64,000 bases of DNA from Cyclobacteriaceae bacterium (GCA_019638285.1 JAHBUB010000001.1:236203-300202); one strand, 5' to 3'; positions 17,279 to 26,911 are shown, counted from the first letter of the stretch. Program-made: numbers and translations. Notes: generated by a model not told the origin, from the letters alone.

Positions 17279-17611
17279 TCATAACCCAGATAGTTTGAGT
17301 TGTGGAACTAGATTCCAAAGACTCAATCGTGAATCTTGCATGGATCGTAGAATGGCCATGCCTGCACTGGTGATGGCGTAAATTCTTTTTCTTCTTCCTC
17401 CTCTTTCTTTGGTAGCGCCACCATAGGCCGAATTAATTAAACCTTTATCTTCCAACCTATAAAGGGTAACGTGCACTGCGCTAAGGTTCACTTCACGTTT
17501 CAGTTTCTTGTCAATTTCCTCCGCGATAATGGCGCCATAGGCTTCTTCGCCTAGTGCGGCCACCATGATGAGAACCAGTTCTTCAAATTCTCCAATGTAC
17601 TCTTTTACCAT
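17279..17611 (-). CDS. PadR family transcriptional regulator
   Basis: About 110 residues with a winged helix-turn-helix of the PadR family: the core is YGAIIAEEIDKKL, then SAVHVTLYRLEDKGLI, the recognition-helix region, and a wing with GGRRKRIYAITSAG. In Bacteroidota, PadR genes of this size commonly precede permeases with a prefix domain and are presumed to repress them. ATG at 17611 is preferred; a TTG at 17629 would add six residues. The RAYT module now lies between it and the permease. It is divergent from the YefM/YoeB pair. Confidence 0.88.
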   Translation of the reverse strand: MVKEYIGEFEELVLIMVAALGEEAYGAIIAEEIDKKLKREVNLSAVHVTLYRLEDKGLINSAYGGATKERGGRRKRIYAITSAGMAILRSMQDSRLSLWNLVPQLKLSGL

Positions 17612-17704
17612 TTCATTAACTTTTGTCAAGTAAATGAATGAAGAAATTCAATCATTGTCAATAGTGGATGAAGTAGTTATTTTCAACTTAAGATCAAATT
17701 TGCC

Positions 17705-17747
17705 TTTGTATAAGCCTTTATATGTACATATATTTGTACATATAAAG
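17705..17747 (+). promoter_or_regulatory. YefM-type operator with embedded Bacteroidota promoter
   Basis: A perfect inverted repeat of 13-base arms (17716-17728 and 17735-17747) with a 6-base spacer contains two TGTACA hexamers (17723-17728, 17735-17740), the core sequence known for E. coli YefM-YoeB operators. TATATTTG at 17729-17736, in the centre, matches the -7 consensus, and TTTG at 17705-17708 lies 20 bases upstream as -33. The antitoxin ATG is 8 bases past the repeat. Repressor binding would cover the -7 box. Confidence 0.85.
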
Positions 17748-17755
17748 TCAATAAA

Positions 17756-18010
17756 ATGATAACGACAACCTTATCGGATTTTAGAAAAGACATAAAGCGC
17801 TACCTGGATCGAGTAACCAAGAACTTTGAAACCTTGATTATCAATAGGGGTAAGGATGCCGGAGTGGTAATTATGTCTTTGGACGAATTCAATTCTCTTT
17901 CCGCGACTCATCACGAGTTATCCTCTAAGAGGAATGAGCAAAGACTCGATTCAGCCATCACAAAGCTCAATGAAAGTGATTCATTTCAAAAAGAGCTCTT
18001 AGACGAATGA
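17756..18010 (+). CDS. yefM: Type II antitoxin, Phd/YefM family
   Basis: An 84-residue antitoxin: the N-terminal Phd/YefM DNA-binding fold (LSDFRKDIKRYLDRV, then GVVIMSLDEFNSL) is followed by an acidic C-terminal tail that in the family wraps the toxin. It should neutralise the YoeB-type toxin encoded next and repress the operon with it as corepressor. The ATG at 17756 lies just after the TGTACA operator. The coding regions of antitoxin and toxin overlap by 4 bases (ATGA), as expected for coupled translation. Confidence 0.95.
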   Translation: MITTTLSDFRKDIKRYLDRVTKNFETLIINRGKDAGVVIMSLDEFNSLSATHHELSSKRNEQRLDSAITKLNESDSFQKELLDE

Positions 18011-18264
18011 AATTTGTCTTTGTGGATGAGTCATGGGAAGATTACCTCTATTGGCAAAAGAACGACAAGAAGATATTGAACCGAATTAATGAACTGCTAA
18101 AGGACATTTCAAGAAATTCGTTTTCAGGTATTGGAAAACCTGAACCACTAAAGCATAAATACAGTGGTTTTTGGTCAAGACGGATTAACCATGAGCATAG
18201 ATTAATCTATCAGGTGAGGGGGGATGAAATTCTAATTGCAAAATGCCGCTTTCATTATGATTGA
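18007..18264 (+). CDS. yoeB: Type II toxin, YoeB family mRNA endonuclease
   Basis: An 85-residue RelE-superfamily ribosome-dependent mRNase. It aligns without gaps to E. coli YoeB as I recall that sequence: ESWEDYLYW, NRINELLKDI, GKPEPLKH, SGFWSRRI. The catalytic residues fall at identical numbers: Glu46, Arg65, His83 and Tyr84. It has one extra terminal Asp. All key residues are present, so the toxin should be active. It follows its antitoxin with a 4-base overlap. The pair lies next to the RAYT module in the one accessory stretch of the window. Confidence 0.95.
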   Translation: MKFVFVDESWEDYLYWQKNDKKILNRINELLKDISRNSFSGIGKPEPLKHKYSGFWSRRINHEHRLIYQVRGDEILIAKCRFHYD

Positions 18265-18304
18265 AAATCATTAGATCGACTAGAATTAGAATCTGTTAAT
18301 CGAT

Positions 18305-19453
18305 TTACTCTATCCCTTCCCACCACTTACTGTGTGGCTTTTCTACAAGTTCTAAAATAATAGGCTCTCCAATTTGAGGGGTGGAGATCGGTATACTTAG
18401 TTCTTCCGCTTTTTTTGTTACCCGTTCAATAGGATCCTTCCATGTATGCAAGGCTAGTACAAACGCACCCCAATGAATGGGCATGAACAATTTTGTGTTT
18501 ACATCTACTGCCGCCTGGGCAGTTTCTTCCGGCATCATGTGAATGTTATCCCAACGTTTGTCGTATTGTCCACACTCCATCATGGCAAAATCAAACGGTC
18601 CATATTTTTCTCCTATGGTTTTGAAGTGTGGCCCATAACCGCTGTCCCCACTAAAGTAAATATTATGATTAGCACCTTGAATAACCCAAGATGCCCACAA
18701 GGTGCTAAAACGATCTCCAAGCCCTCTTCCTGAAAAGTGTCTTGCCGGGGCACATTTGAATGTCAGGTCTTCAAATTTTATTTCTTCCCACCAATTCAAT
18801 TCGTGAATATTTTCTTTTGGCACACCCCATTTCTCTAAATGTGATCCTACCCCGAGGGGAGTGTAGAAATTCTTCACTTTACCTTTGAGTTTTAAAATGG
18901 ACCCGTAGTCAAGGTGGTCATAGTGATCATGGGAAAATATGACAGCATCAATTTCCGGAAGTTTTTCTATAGCAATAGGCAGACCTTCTGTAAACCGACT
19001 TCGGCCCAGCCAGGGGTGTGGCGATGGTGTATCGCCAAACATAGGATCAATCAATATATTTTTCCCCTGTATCTCCAGTAGAAATGCAGAATGGCCAAAC
19101 CAGGTTATTCGTGTAACAGTGTCGGGCCTGTTGACAATATCTAATGAATCAATATGTTGAACGGGAAGATGTTTACTGGGAGTGTTATGCGGTACACCTA
19201 CTATATAGTCTTTTAATATGGACATGGATTTACTAAAATTCATATCCATAGAAGTTGTCATTTCGTTGACAAATATTCCATCCTTGTAATGGTTTGAACT
19301 TTTAAATATTTCAATCTGTGCCTGCGTGGGTTTACCCCCAAATTGCGGGCTGAGCTTTATAAACAAATAGCCAACAATTATCAGGAGCAGAACAGCTCCA
19401 AGAATTACTATTCCTGTCATTTTTAAAATTTTCTTAAGGTACTTCAAGAACAT
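18305..19453 (-). CDS. Membrane-anchored metallo-beta-lactamase-fold hydrolase (NAPE-PLD-like)
   Basis: A 382-residue protein with one N-terminal transmembrane helix (about 12-32) and an MBL domain. The metal-binding motif HDHYDH occupies residues 175-180, with an upstream GHSAFLLE strand, the IDPMFGD loop, a GDSGYG motif and a late HWGAF. This pattern and length fit the NAPE-PLD/UlaG-like group, which hydrolyse phosphodiesters or lactones; the substrate is not known here. Start ATG at 19453. It is 91 bases downstream of the tesA-like gene on the same strand. Confidence 0.88.
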   Translation of the reverse strand: MFLKYLKKILKMTGIVILGAVLLLIIVGYLFIKLSPQFGGKPTQAQIEIFKSSNHYKDGIFVNEMTTSMDMNFSKSMSILKDYIVGVPHNTPSKHLPVQHIDSLDIVNRPDTVTRITWFGHSAFLLEIQGKNILIDPMFGDTPSPHPWLGRSRFTEGLPIAIEKLPEIDAVIFSHDHYDHLDYGSILKLKGKVKNFYTPLGVGSHLEKWGVPKENIHELNWWEEIKFEDLTFKCAPARHFSGRGLGDRFSTLWASWVIQGANHNIYFSGDSGYGPHFKTIGEKYGPFDFAMMECGQYDKRWDNIHMMPEETAQAAVDVNTKLFMPIHWGAFVLALHTWKDPIERVTKKAEELSIPISTPQIGEPIILELVEKPHSKWWEGIE

Positions 19454-19544
19454 TAAAAGATGTTAAATTTAATTCCGTTCAATAACTGATCTTTTACCTC
19501 TTTATCAGAGGCATTCATAAATCCTTTCATTCAGATTCGGACTA

Positions 19545-20159
19545 CTACTTCACCAAAGGTTCAACAATTCTCAACACCGTTTGTGCCACAATTTTATGTC
19601 CTGCCACATTAGGATGAATACCATCAGCTATATTTAGTTTTCCATCTCCGGCTACGCCCTCCAATAAAAATGGAATGAGAGAAGCTTTGTTTTTTCTTGC
19701 CAGTTCCGGATAGATGTCTTTAAATTCGGTAGTGTATTCCTTTCCCAGGTTAGGAGGAACCATCATTCCTGCCAGCACAATTTTCACATCAGGATTTTTG
19801 GCCTTTACTTTATCAATAATGGCCTGGAGGTTGGTTCGGGTCTGGTCAAGAGGAAGTCCTCGCAACCCATCATTGGCCCCTAACTCCAATACAAATACGT
19901 CAATAGGTTGCCTTAATATCCAATCGATGCGACTTAGACCACCGGCAGTAGTTTCTCCACTCAAACCGGCATTCACCACTTTTACATCTGCACCTTTTTT
20001 AAGAAGTGCCGCCTCTACATGAGCAGGGAATGCATCTTCGGGAGATAAACCATATCCGGCTGTAATGCTATCACCGAAGAAAAGTATGGTTTTTGGTGCA
20101 AGCCCGATTTGAAATAAAAGAGCCAGTGCAATAATTAAGACTTTGTTAACGACCATCAT
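19545..20159 (-). CDS. tesA: Arylesterase / lysophospholipase TesA-like SGNH hydrolase
   Basis: A 204-residue periplasmic SGNH esterase. A signal-like hydrophobic N-terminus (1-20) precedes GDSITAGYG with nucleophile Ser31, block II GLSGETTAGG, block III GANDGLRG and block V DGIHPNVAGH. These are hallmarks of TesA (thioesterase I, protease I, lysophospholipase L1). It is divergent from an ABC transporter of the YbbA/YbbP type, the same arrangement as tesA-ybbAP in E. coli. ATG at 20159 or the adjacent codon starts the protein. Confidence 0.9.
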   Translation of the reverse strand: MMVVNKVLIIALALLFQIGLAPKTILFFGDSITAGYGLSPEDAFPAHVEAALLKKGADVKVVNAGLSGETTAGGLSRIDWILRQPIDVFVLELGANDGLRGLPLDQTRTNLQAIIDKVKAKNPDVKIVLAGMMVPPNLGKEYTTEFKDIYPELARKNKASLIPFLLEGVAGDGKLNIADGIHPNVAGHKIVAQTVLRIVEPLVK

Positions 20160-20254
20160 ATCAGTAAGTTGCTATCTTCAAAACGAAATATTTTGCATTA
20201 GGGTGTAACAATATTCACCCCTAGACGATTTAGAGATATAAGAATATAAAAACA

Positions 20255-20950
20255 ATGCCAGAAACTGTCCTTCAAGCCGAGAATCTTACCAAAATCTATA
20301 AATCTGGAAGCAAAGACCTTACTGTGCTCGATGATGTGTCGTTTAGTGCGGAGCAAGGTACTAGTTTATCAATAATTGGTCCCTCGGGCAGTGGTAAAAC
20401 AACTTTGCTTGGCTTGTGTGCCGGCCTGGATGTGCCAACCCAAGGATCGATTTCACTTATGGGGTTTAAACTCAACAAAATGAGTGAGGATGACAGAGCG
20501 TATGTCCGAAATCAATTTGTAGGTTTTGTGTTTCAAAATTTTCAATTGTTGACCACACTGACTGCTCTGGAAAACGTAATGATCCCGTTGGAATTAAGGG
20601 GTGAAAAAAATGTGGAGTCAAAAGCTTCCGAACTATTGGTGCGGGTAGGGCTAAAGGATCGCATGCATCATTACCCTACCCAACTTTCGGGAGGTGAGCA
20701 GCAGCGGGTCGCTATGGCCAGGGCATTTATTAACTCACCCAGAATACTTTTTGCAGATGAACCCACCGGTAATCTTGATGGAGAAACCGCAGACCATGTT
20801 ACCGATTTACTTTTTACTTTGAATAGAGAAGAGAAAACCACGCTTGTTCTGGTAACCCACAATTTGGAGCTCGCCAAAAAAACCGAGCGTATACTTCAAA
20901 TGAAAGGAGGACGTATCGTGGAGGTGAAATCCATGAAGGAGGTATTATGA
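20255..20950 (+). CDS. ABC transporter ATP-binding protein (YbbA/LolD type)
   Basis: A 231-residue ATPase with Walker A GPSGSGKTT, signature LSGGEQQRVAMARA, Walker B ILFADEPTGNLD and the H-loop His in VTHN. It groups by sequence with the MacB/LolD/YbbA class that energises FtsX-type permeases. The permease gene overlaps by 4 bases (ATGA), so the two form one transporter. Divergent from the tesA-like gene, 95 bases away. In E. coli the YbbAP pair is thought to handle hydrophobic compounds with TesA; the same may hold here. Confidence 0.93.
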   Translation: MPETVLQAENLTKIYKSGSKDLTVLDDVSFSAEQGTSLSIIGPSGSGKTTLLGLCAGLDVPTQGSISLMGFKLNKMSEDDRAYVRNQFVGFVFQNFQLLTTLTALENVMIPLELRGEKNVESKASELLVRVGLKDRMHHYPTQLSGGEQQRVAMARAFINSPRILFADEPTGNLDGETADHVTDLLFTLNREEKTTLVLVTHNLELAKKTERILQMKGGRIVEVKSMKEVL

Positions 20951-23517
20951 TCGACTACATCATCAAGATTAAAAGAAAGATAAAACCTATCTATTCCGAT
21001 GTATGGGTTTGGAAGATGGCGTGGCGGGATGCACGTCATAACATCGGGCGTCTCTTTCTTTTTGTGGCTTCATTGATTACCGGCATCGCAGGGGTAGTGG
21101 CGATTGCTTCATTAAATTACTCGCTCCAGACCGACTTAGATCGCAACGCAAAGGAATTATTGGGCGCGGACATAGTGGTTACAGCCAATCGTCCATTTGA
21201 ACCCGAAGTGCTGGCGGTCTTGGATTCATCCAAATTGGAATATGCCTCGGATGCAGAGATGGCTTCGATGGTGTTGTTTATGAACAACATGCAGTCGCGA
21301 CTGGTGAGGGTGATGGGTATTGAAGGACCGTATCCATTTTATGGTGAGGTAGAAACTCTTCCTGCTAATGCCTATTCCAAAATCAAGGAAGGAAGGTTTG
21401 TTATTTTGGATGAGACACTTGCCAGTCAATATGAGGTGAGCTATGATGATACGGTAAAGATTGGCAATGGTCTTTTTAGGGTAGCTGGAGTGGTGCAGAA
21501 AATTCCTGGGGGAGGTGGAGTACTCTCTACATTTACTCCTTCGGTATACATCTCGATGCAAGAACTTGATTCTACCGGCTTGATTCAGTATGGGAGCAGG
21601 GTGTCCTATAAAAGGTTTTACAAAACAGAGACGGATGCAGATGCGGATCGGATCGGAGATCAGTGGCGACCTACTTTAAGGAAATACGGTCACTCGTATG
21701 ACACCGTGAAGGAACGAAAAGAAGAATTAGGAAATGGATTCAAATCTGTATACCGGTTTTTCACGCTACTGGCATTTATGGCTTTGATGCTGGGATGTAT
21801 TGGAGTAGCAAGTTCTGTTCATATTTATGCCAGGGAAAAAAGAAATCAGGTGGCTGTTTTGAGATGCATAGGGTCGTCTGGTTGGCAGGCTTTCAATATA
21901 TTTTTTATACAAGTATTTGTTTTAGGAGTGATAGGAAGTTTAATAGGTGCGGTTATGGGTATGGGCATCCAACAACTTGTACCATTGGTCTTCCAGGGAT
22001 CAATCCCCATTGAGCTTCAGTTTGATTTATCATGGCGGGCATTCTTTGAAGGACTTATTTTGGGTGTTATTGTTTCTGTTCTTTTTACGATTTTGCCGTT
22101 GGTGGCGGTTCGTTTTGTGCCACCACTTTCAGTTTTACGTGCTGACTTCGAGCCGCAACGGATTTTCTCGAAAACAAAATATACGGTAATCGCACTTGTA
22201 GTCCTGTTTCCCATTTTGGCAGCATGGTATCAGACAAAAAGCATATTGTATGGTGTTACTTTTTCGGTGGGTTTGGCGATTGCCTTGGGCTTACTTTCAT
22301 TGGTTGCTTTGGGTCTGCTTACACTTGTTAGAAAGTATTTCCCTAAAAAATCTTCATTTATTTTCCGGCATGCCCTTTCCAATTTATTCAGGCCCAACAA
22401 TCAGACAAGAATATTAATGGTAAGTATTGGGTTAGGTGCCTTTATCATTGCTACATTAAACGTCATTCAATACAGTCTTTTGGATCAGGTGGAGTTTACG
22501 GGTAATGAAAATCAATCCAACACCATCATGTTTGATATTCAACCCGCTCAAAAAGAGGGGGTGATTGATTTACTCAAATCGCATCATCTACCTGTTAATC
22601 AGGTAGTGCCCATCATTACTTGCAGAATCAGTGAGCTAAAAGGACAGGCAGTAAATCTGTATCAGAAGGACAGTACAAATAATATCCCCAACTGGGCTCT
22701 TACCCGGGAGTATCGTGTTACCTACCGGGATAGTTTACACATCTCAGAGAAATTACTGGAAGGAGAAATTCAGCAATTGAAAAAAGGACAGAAAGATTCT
22801 GTGTGGGTATCTATTTCGGCTGGTATGCAGGAATCATTGGATGTAAAAATTGGAGACTCTTTGGTTTTTGATGTGCAGGGTGTACCCATTCCGGCAAAAA
22901 TCAGTGGTATAAGGGAAGTGGAATGGCCCAAAGACCCTCCTAATTTTATTTTTGTTTTCCCAAATGGTGTGCTGGAGGATGCTCCACAGATTTGGGTGGC
23001 AGCCACACGGGTAGACGATCAACAGGAGGCCAACCGGTTTACACAAGAATTAGTAATGGCGTTTCCCAATGTATCGTTAATTGACCTGCGCTTGATCCTG
23101 AGCACGGTCAATGAGCTATTTGACAAAATTGGATCGATAGTAAGGTTTCTGGCACTATTTAGCATTGTAACAGGACTTGTGATATTGGCTGGAGCGGTGA
23201 TGAATAGCAAATTCGTGCGCATCAAAGAAAATATTTTATTGAGAACCCTGGGGGCCAGAACCATGCAGATCACAAAAATCACCCTGATCGAACACGGGTA
23301 CCTCGGACTGTTCTCTGCTTTGACGGGAATATTATTATCCATGATATCAGGATGGTTCCTCACAAAATTCTTTTTCGAGGTAAACTTCTCTTTTAATGCA
23401 CTTGATCTCGTTTATCTGGGTTTAATCGTGATGGCACTCACAGTATTCATTGGCTGGTTCAATTCAAGGGAAGTTATCAATACACCCCCTCTTCAGGTGC
23501 TGAGAAAAGAGAATTGA
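20947..23517 (+). CDS. ABC transporter permease (YbbP type, double FtsX)
   Basis: An 856-residue inner-membrane permease. Order: helix 1 (about 32-52), periplasmic domain, first FtsX block with helices at about 273-400 (motif REKRNQVAVLRCIG), linker helices at about 418-475, second periplasmic region, and a final FtsX block (about 720-850, motif RIKENILLRTLGA), ending PPLQVLRKEN. Ten predicted helices in this order match the YbbP class. It partners with the ATPase gene it overlaps. No defects seen. Confidence 0.92.
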   Translation: MIDYIIKIKRKIKPIYSDVWVWKMAWRDARHNIGRLFLFVASLITGIAGVVAIASLNYSLQTDLDRNAKELLGADIVVTANRPFEPEVLAVLDSSKLEYASDAEMASMVLFMNNMQSRLVRVMGIEGPYPFYGEVETLPANAYSKIKEGRFVILDETLASQYEVSYDDTVKIGNGLFRVAGVVQKIPGGGGVLSTFTPSVYISMQELDSTGLIQYGSRVSYKRFYKTETDADADRIGDQWRPTLRKYGHSYDTVKERKEELGNGFKSVYRFFTLLAFMALMLGCIGVASSVHIYAREKRNQVAVLRCIGSSGWQAFNIFFIQVFVLGVIGSLIGAVMGMGIQQLVPLVFQGSIPIELQFDLSWRAFFEGLILGVIVSVLFTILPLVAVRFVPPLSVLRADFEPQRIFSKTKYTVIALVVLFPILAAWYQTKSILYGVTFSVGLAIALGLLSLVALGLLTLVRKYFPKKSSFIFRHALSNLFRPNNQTRILMVSIGLGAFIIATLNVIQYSLLDQVEFTGNENQSNTIMFDIQPAQKEGVIDLLKSHHLPVNQVVPIITCRISELKGQAVNLYQKDSTNNIPNWALTREYRVTYRDSLHISEKLLEGEIQQLKKGQKDSVWVSISAGMQESLDVKIGDSLVFDVQGVPIPAKISGIREVEWPKDPPNFIFVFPNGVLEDAPQIWVAATRVDDQQEANRFTQELVMAFPNVSLIDLRLILSTVNELFDKIGSIVRFLALFSIVTGLVILAGAVMNSKFVRIKENILLRTLGARTMQITKITLIEHGYLGLFSALTGILLSMISGWFLTKFFFEVNFSFNALDLVYLGLIVMALTVFIGWFNSREVINTPPLQVLRKEN

Positions 23518-23599
23518 CCGTGAAACTTTCCGTCTAGAGACCACCAAAGAACAGGTTATAGTATATAGAAGGAGTTGATTGGGAATACTAAATTTGGGG

Positions 23600-26500
23600 G
23601 TGGCTAGAATAAATTCATTTATTTTTTTGTTCTTTATTTCAATAGAGGCATGGTGTGGCCCAGGAAATGGATTTATTGAAAATAAAAACCAATGGCCCTG
23701 TGGTGTCGATTTCCTTGCAAGTATTCCTGGCGGACAGATGGCAGTGCAAGCAGGAAACTTCAATTATTTTTTTCTGGATTATCAGAAAGTGGAGGAGTTG
23801 CACGAAAGCACCCACAGCGGATTTAAGGAAGTAAGCACGACCCCGGACAATGTTCAGATTAAAGGACGAAAGGTAAGCGTCAATTTTTTAAACAGTAACT
23901 CGGTAAAAGCCAAAGCAAGTAAACCACATTCAAATTATTACAACTATTTTTTTGGCAGCAATCCTGATCAGTGGGCATCTCGGGTGTATGCTTATGAAGA
24001 ACTCGGGTACGAAGGCATTTATGAAGGCATTGATCTAAAGCTATACAGCAAGGGCAGTAATATTAAGTACGACCTGGTAGTGGCGGCAGGAGTTGATCCC
24101 AATCAAATTCAAATCAAATACGATGGCGCTTTGGCCATGAGTTTGCTGAAGGGAGATCTCATAATTGATGCTGAACTGGCTGAGATTATTGAAATGAAAC
24201 CAATTGCCTATCAGGTTATTGAAGGGGAGAAGAGGTACCTGAAGGCAGCGTATATGTTGGAAGGAAATGTAGTTTCATTTTCTTTTCCGGAAGGATATGA
24301 TAATTGTTATGAGTTGGTAATTGACCCACTCCTTATTTTTTCTACCTATTCAGGATCTCAGGCAGATAATTGGGGCAGTACGGCTACCCCCGGTGAAAAA
24401 GGGAACATGTATTCCTCAGGCGTTACCAATCATTTTGTAGGGCCAACCTTCAGTGGCACTTTCCCTGCCACCCCCGGTGCGTTTCAAACAAACTACGGAG
24501 GCATTTATGATATTGCCATTTTAAAATATGATTCTGCTGGTCAGAATCTTTTATATGCGACCTATCTGGGAGGCAGTGATTCTGAAAGTCCACACAGTCT
24601 TGTAATAAATGAAAATGAGGAACTACTCGTGCTTGGTACCACCAGCTCTTCAAATTTTCCTACTACTCCCAGTGCGTATGACCGAACTTATAATGACACG
24701 GGTGGTCTGGCAATTAATCATGTGGTAACCTACAGCAATGGTTCTGATCTTTTTGTTGCAAAAATTAGTAAAGATGGAAGTCAGTTGCTGGCCAGTACTT
24801 TTCTGGGTGGCTCCACACCGGATGGTTTAAGTCCAAGTTTGGGAGCCTTGGCAATCAACTATGGAGATCAATTGCGTGGTGATATTATTTCGGATTCAAA
24901 TGGGAATATTTACGTGAGTACGGTTACCTCTTCGGCAGATTTTCCAATGGTAGCCGGCTTTGATCTTACTTATCGTGGGGGCAGTACGGATGCGCTGGTC
25001 TTAAAGCTCAACCCTGATCTCTCTCAAATTCTCTGGAGTTCTTTTCTGGGAGGGAGCAGTGAAGACGCTGCCTATACCATAAAACTGGACAGCGAAGATA
25101 AGCTATGGGTGGCAGGAGGAACAGCAAGTGCAGATTTCGCAACCACAATAGGTGTGTATAAAATCACGTATGGAGGAAATGTAGACGGTTGGATTGCCAA
25201 TATTGCGAATGATGGGTCGGCACTGATGGCAGCTACTTTTGTAGGCACAGGTTCGTATGATCAAGTCTATTTTCTGGATTTAAATGAAAACGATGACGTG
25301 TATGTTTACGGGCAAACTGCAGGCAATATTCCGGTGAGCTCCGGAGTCTACTCCAATCCCAATAGTGGCCAATTTCTTCAGAAATTTTCTAAGGATTTAA
25401 CGACACTCAATTTGTCTACAGTTTTTGGTTCGGGGCGTGGTGCTCCTGATATTTCGCCTACCGCTTTTTTAGTCAACGAATGCAACAATATATACATGAC
25501 GGGTTGGGGGGGTGCAATCAATCGCAATATTAACATACCTCTCATGCTGGGAAGCAGTACGATTGGAATGCCCACTACTGCGGATGCATTTCAGAGTACC
25601 ACCAGTGGTTCTGATTTTTACTTTATTGTGTTAACTGATGATGCGAGTGAATTCCTATATGGAACTTTTTTAGGAGGCGCCCAATCCAAAACACATGTGG
25701 ATGGGGGTACCAGCCGTTTTGATAAGGGAGGAATTGTGTATCATGCCGTATGCTCTGGATGTGTTTCCGGGAACCCGACTGGGCATCCCACTTCCGATTT
25801 CCCTACTACCCCCAATGTATGGAGCAGTTCCAATAATAGTCTTAACTGCAACAATGCAGCATTTAAGTTTGATCTCTCTTCCCTTCGTGCTCGCATTGTC
25901 ACCAATTCGATTGCGCTTGATCAGCCGGGCCTTAATAAGGTTTGCTTACCCGATAAATTGGTATTTCAAAACCGGAGTACTGGAGGGCAATTCTATGAAT
26001 GGGATTTTGGTGATGGAACAGTAGACTTCAAACCGGATACTGCTGCCATCATTCACGAATATAAGAATGCCGGAACCTATTCAATAAAACTTCGGGCAGT
26101 AGACCAAGGAACATGCATTGGCGAAGATTTTGACTTTGCTACTGTGGTGGTGAGCAAGGCCATGGGATTTGTGGGAGAAGATCAAACCATTTGCCATGGA
26201 ACAGATGTTCAATTGCTAGCGGGTGGAGGTGTTCAATATGCCTGGAACACCACGGAGGAGGGAGTGGTGTCGAAGGCAGCACAACCTGTATTCTCACCTG
26301 CAGATACCATGACCTATTATATTTCGATTACGGATGTTAATAATTGTGTGGTAAAAGATACTGTGGAGGTACGTGTGGTGCCGAGAATTAATCTACAGTT
26401 TGAGATAGAAAAGGTTACAGACTGTGCATCAAGGACGGCTTTGAAACTGGTCAATACAACGAAAGAGGAGGAGGAGCAGTTTTTTGAGTTTGGAGATGGT

Positions 26501-26911
26501 AACTCATCCAACCAACGGGAAGTGGTGTACAACTATGCGTCAGATGGTAACTACCATGTCAAATTGGTCGGCAAAAGAGCATTCTGTGTTTTTGAAGAAT
26601 CTGTGGATTTGCCTTTCTTTACCATTCGTGTTCCAAACGTAATTACCCCCGGTAATTCGGATGCTAATTCTTTAGGAAAGAATGATACGTTTAAGATTCT
26701 ATACGGAGAGGATGTAAATAGCCCTACCACCACAGAGGCAGGACTTAGCGTACATTTATCCGTATACAACAGGTGGGGTAAGCTGGCTTACGAAAACAAT
26801 AACTACGATGACTCCTGGTCAGGCGAGGGATTGCAGGCAGGAACTTATTATTATGAAGTTAAAATTATAAATGAACCATTATGCAAAGGTTGGATACAAA
26901 TAATCAGATAG
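23600..26911 (+). CDS. T9SS type B cargo: SBBP-repeat and PKD-domain surface protein
   Basis: About 1,103 residues, exported. A signal peptide is followed by an N-terminal DUF7948-like domain (GFIENKNQWP), SBBP repeats (YLGGSDSE, FLGGSTPD, FLGGSSED), a PKD domain (YEWDFGDGT, about 795-880), a second PKD-like region, and a C-terminal gliding-motility/T9SS type B domain (PNVITPG, NDTF, YNRWGKL, GTYYYEV, GWIQIIR). Expected on the cell surface. The GTG at 23600 gives the best signal peptide; the frame opens at TTG 23579. TAAATTTG at 23588-23595, a -7 match, would make the mRNA nearly leaderless. The 3' end overlaps the rhodanese gene by 31 bases. Confidence 0.85.
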   Translation: MARINSFIFLFFISIEAWCGPGNGFIENKNQWPCGVDFLASIPGGQMAVQAGNFNYFFLDYQKVEELHESTHSGFKEVSTTPDNVQIKGRKVSVNFLNSNSVKAKASKPHSNYYNYFFGSNPDQWASRVYAYEELGYEGIYEGIDLKLYSKGSNIKYDLVVAAGVDPNQIQIKYDGALAMSLLKGDLIIDAELAEIIEMKPIAYQVIEGEKRYLKAAYMLEGNVVSFSFPEGYDNCYELVIDPLLIFSTYSGSQADNWGSTATPGEKGNMYSSGVTNHFVGPTFSGTFPATPGAFQTNYGGIYDIAILKYDSAGQNLLYATYLGGSDSESPHSLVINENEELLVLGTTSSSNFPTTPSAYDRTYNDTGGLAINHVVTYSNGSDLFVAKISKDGSQLLASTFLGGSTPDGLSPSLGALAINYGDQLRGDIISDSNGNIYVSTVTSSADFPMVAGFDLTYRGGSTDALVLKLNPDLSQILWSSFLGGSSEDAAYTIKLDSEDKLWVAGGTASADFATTIGVYKITYGGNVDGWIANIANDGSALMAATFVGTGSYDQVYFLDLNENDDVYVYGQTAGNIPVSSGVYSNPNSGQFLQKFSKDLTTLNLSTVFGSGRGAPDISPTAFLVNECNNIYMTGWGGAINRNINIPLMLGSSTIGMPTTADAFQSTTSGSDFYFIVLTDDASEFLYGTFLGGAQSKTHVDGGTSRFDKGGIVYHAVCSGCVSGNPTGHPTSDFPTTPNVWSSSNNSLNCNNAAFKFDLSSLRARIVTNSIALDQPGLNKVCLPDKLVFQNRSTGGQFYEWDFGDGTVDFKPDTAAIIHEYKNAGTYSIKLRAVDQGTCIGEDFDFATVVVSKAMGFVGEDQTICHGTDVQLLAGGGVQYAWNTTEEGVVSKAAQPVFSPADTMTYYISITDVNNCVVKDTVEVRVVPRINLQFEIEKVTDCASRTALKLVNTTKEEEEQFFEFGDGNSSNQREVVYNYASDGNYHVKLVGKRAFCVFEESVDLPFFTIRVPNVITPGNSDANSLGKNDTFKILYGEDVNSPTTTEAGLSVHLSVYNRWGKLAYENNNYDDSWSGEGLQAGTYYYEVKIINEPLCKGWIQIIR

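Noticed and set aside
20196-20226. Inverted repeat TAGGGTG/CACCCCTA between tesA-like gene and ABC operon as an operator
   Set aside because: Arms are short with a bulge and no promoter box is positioned convincingly around it.
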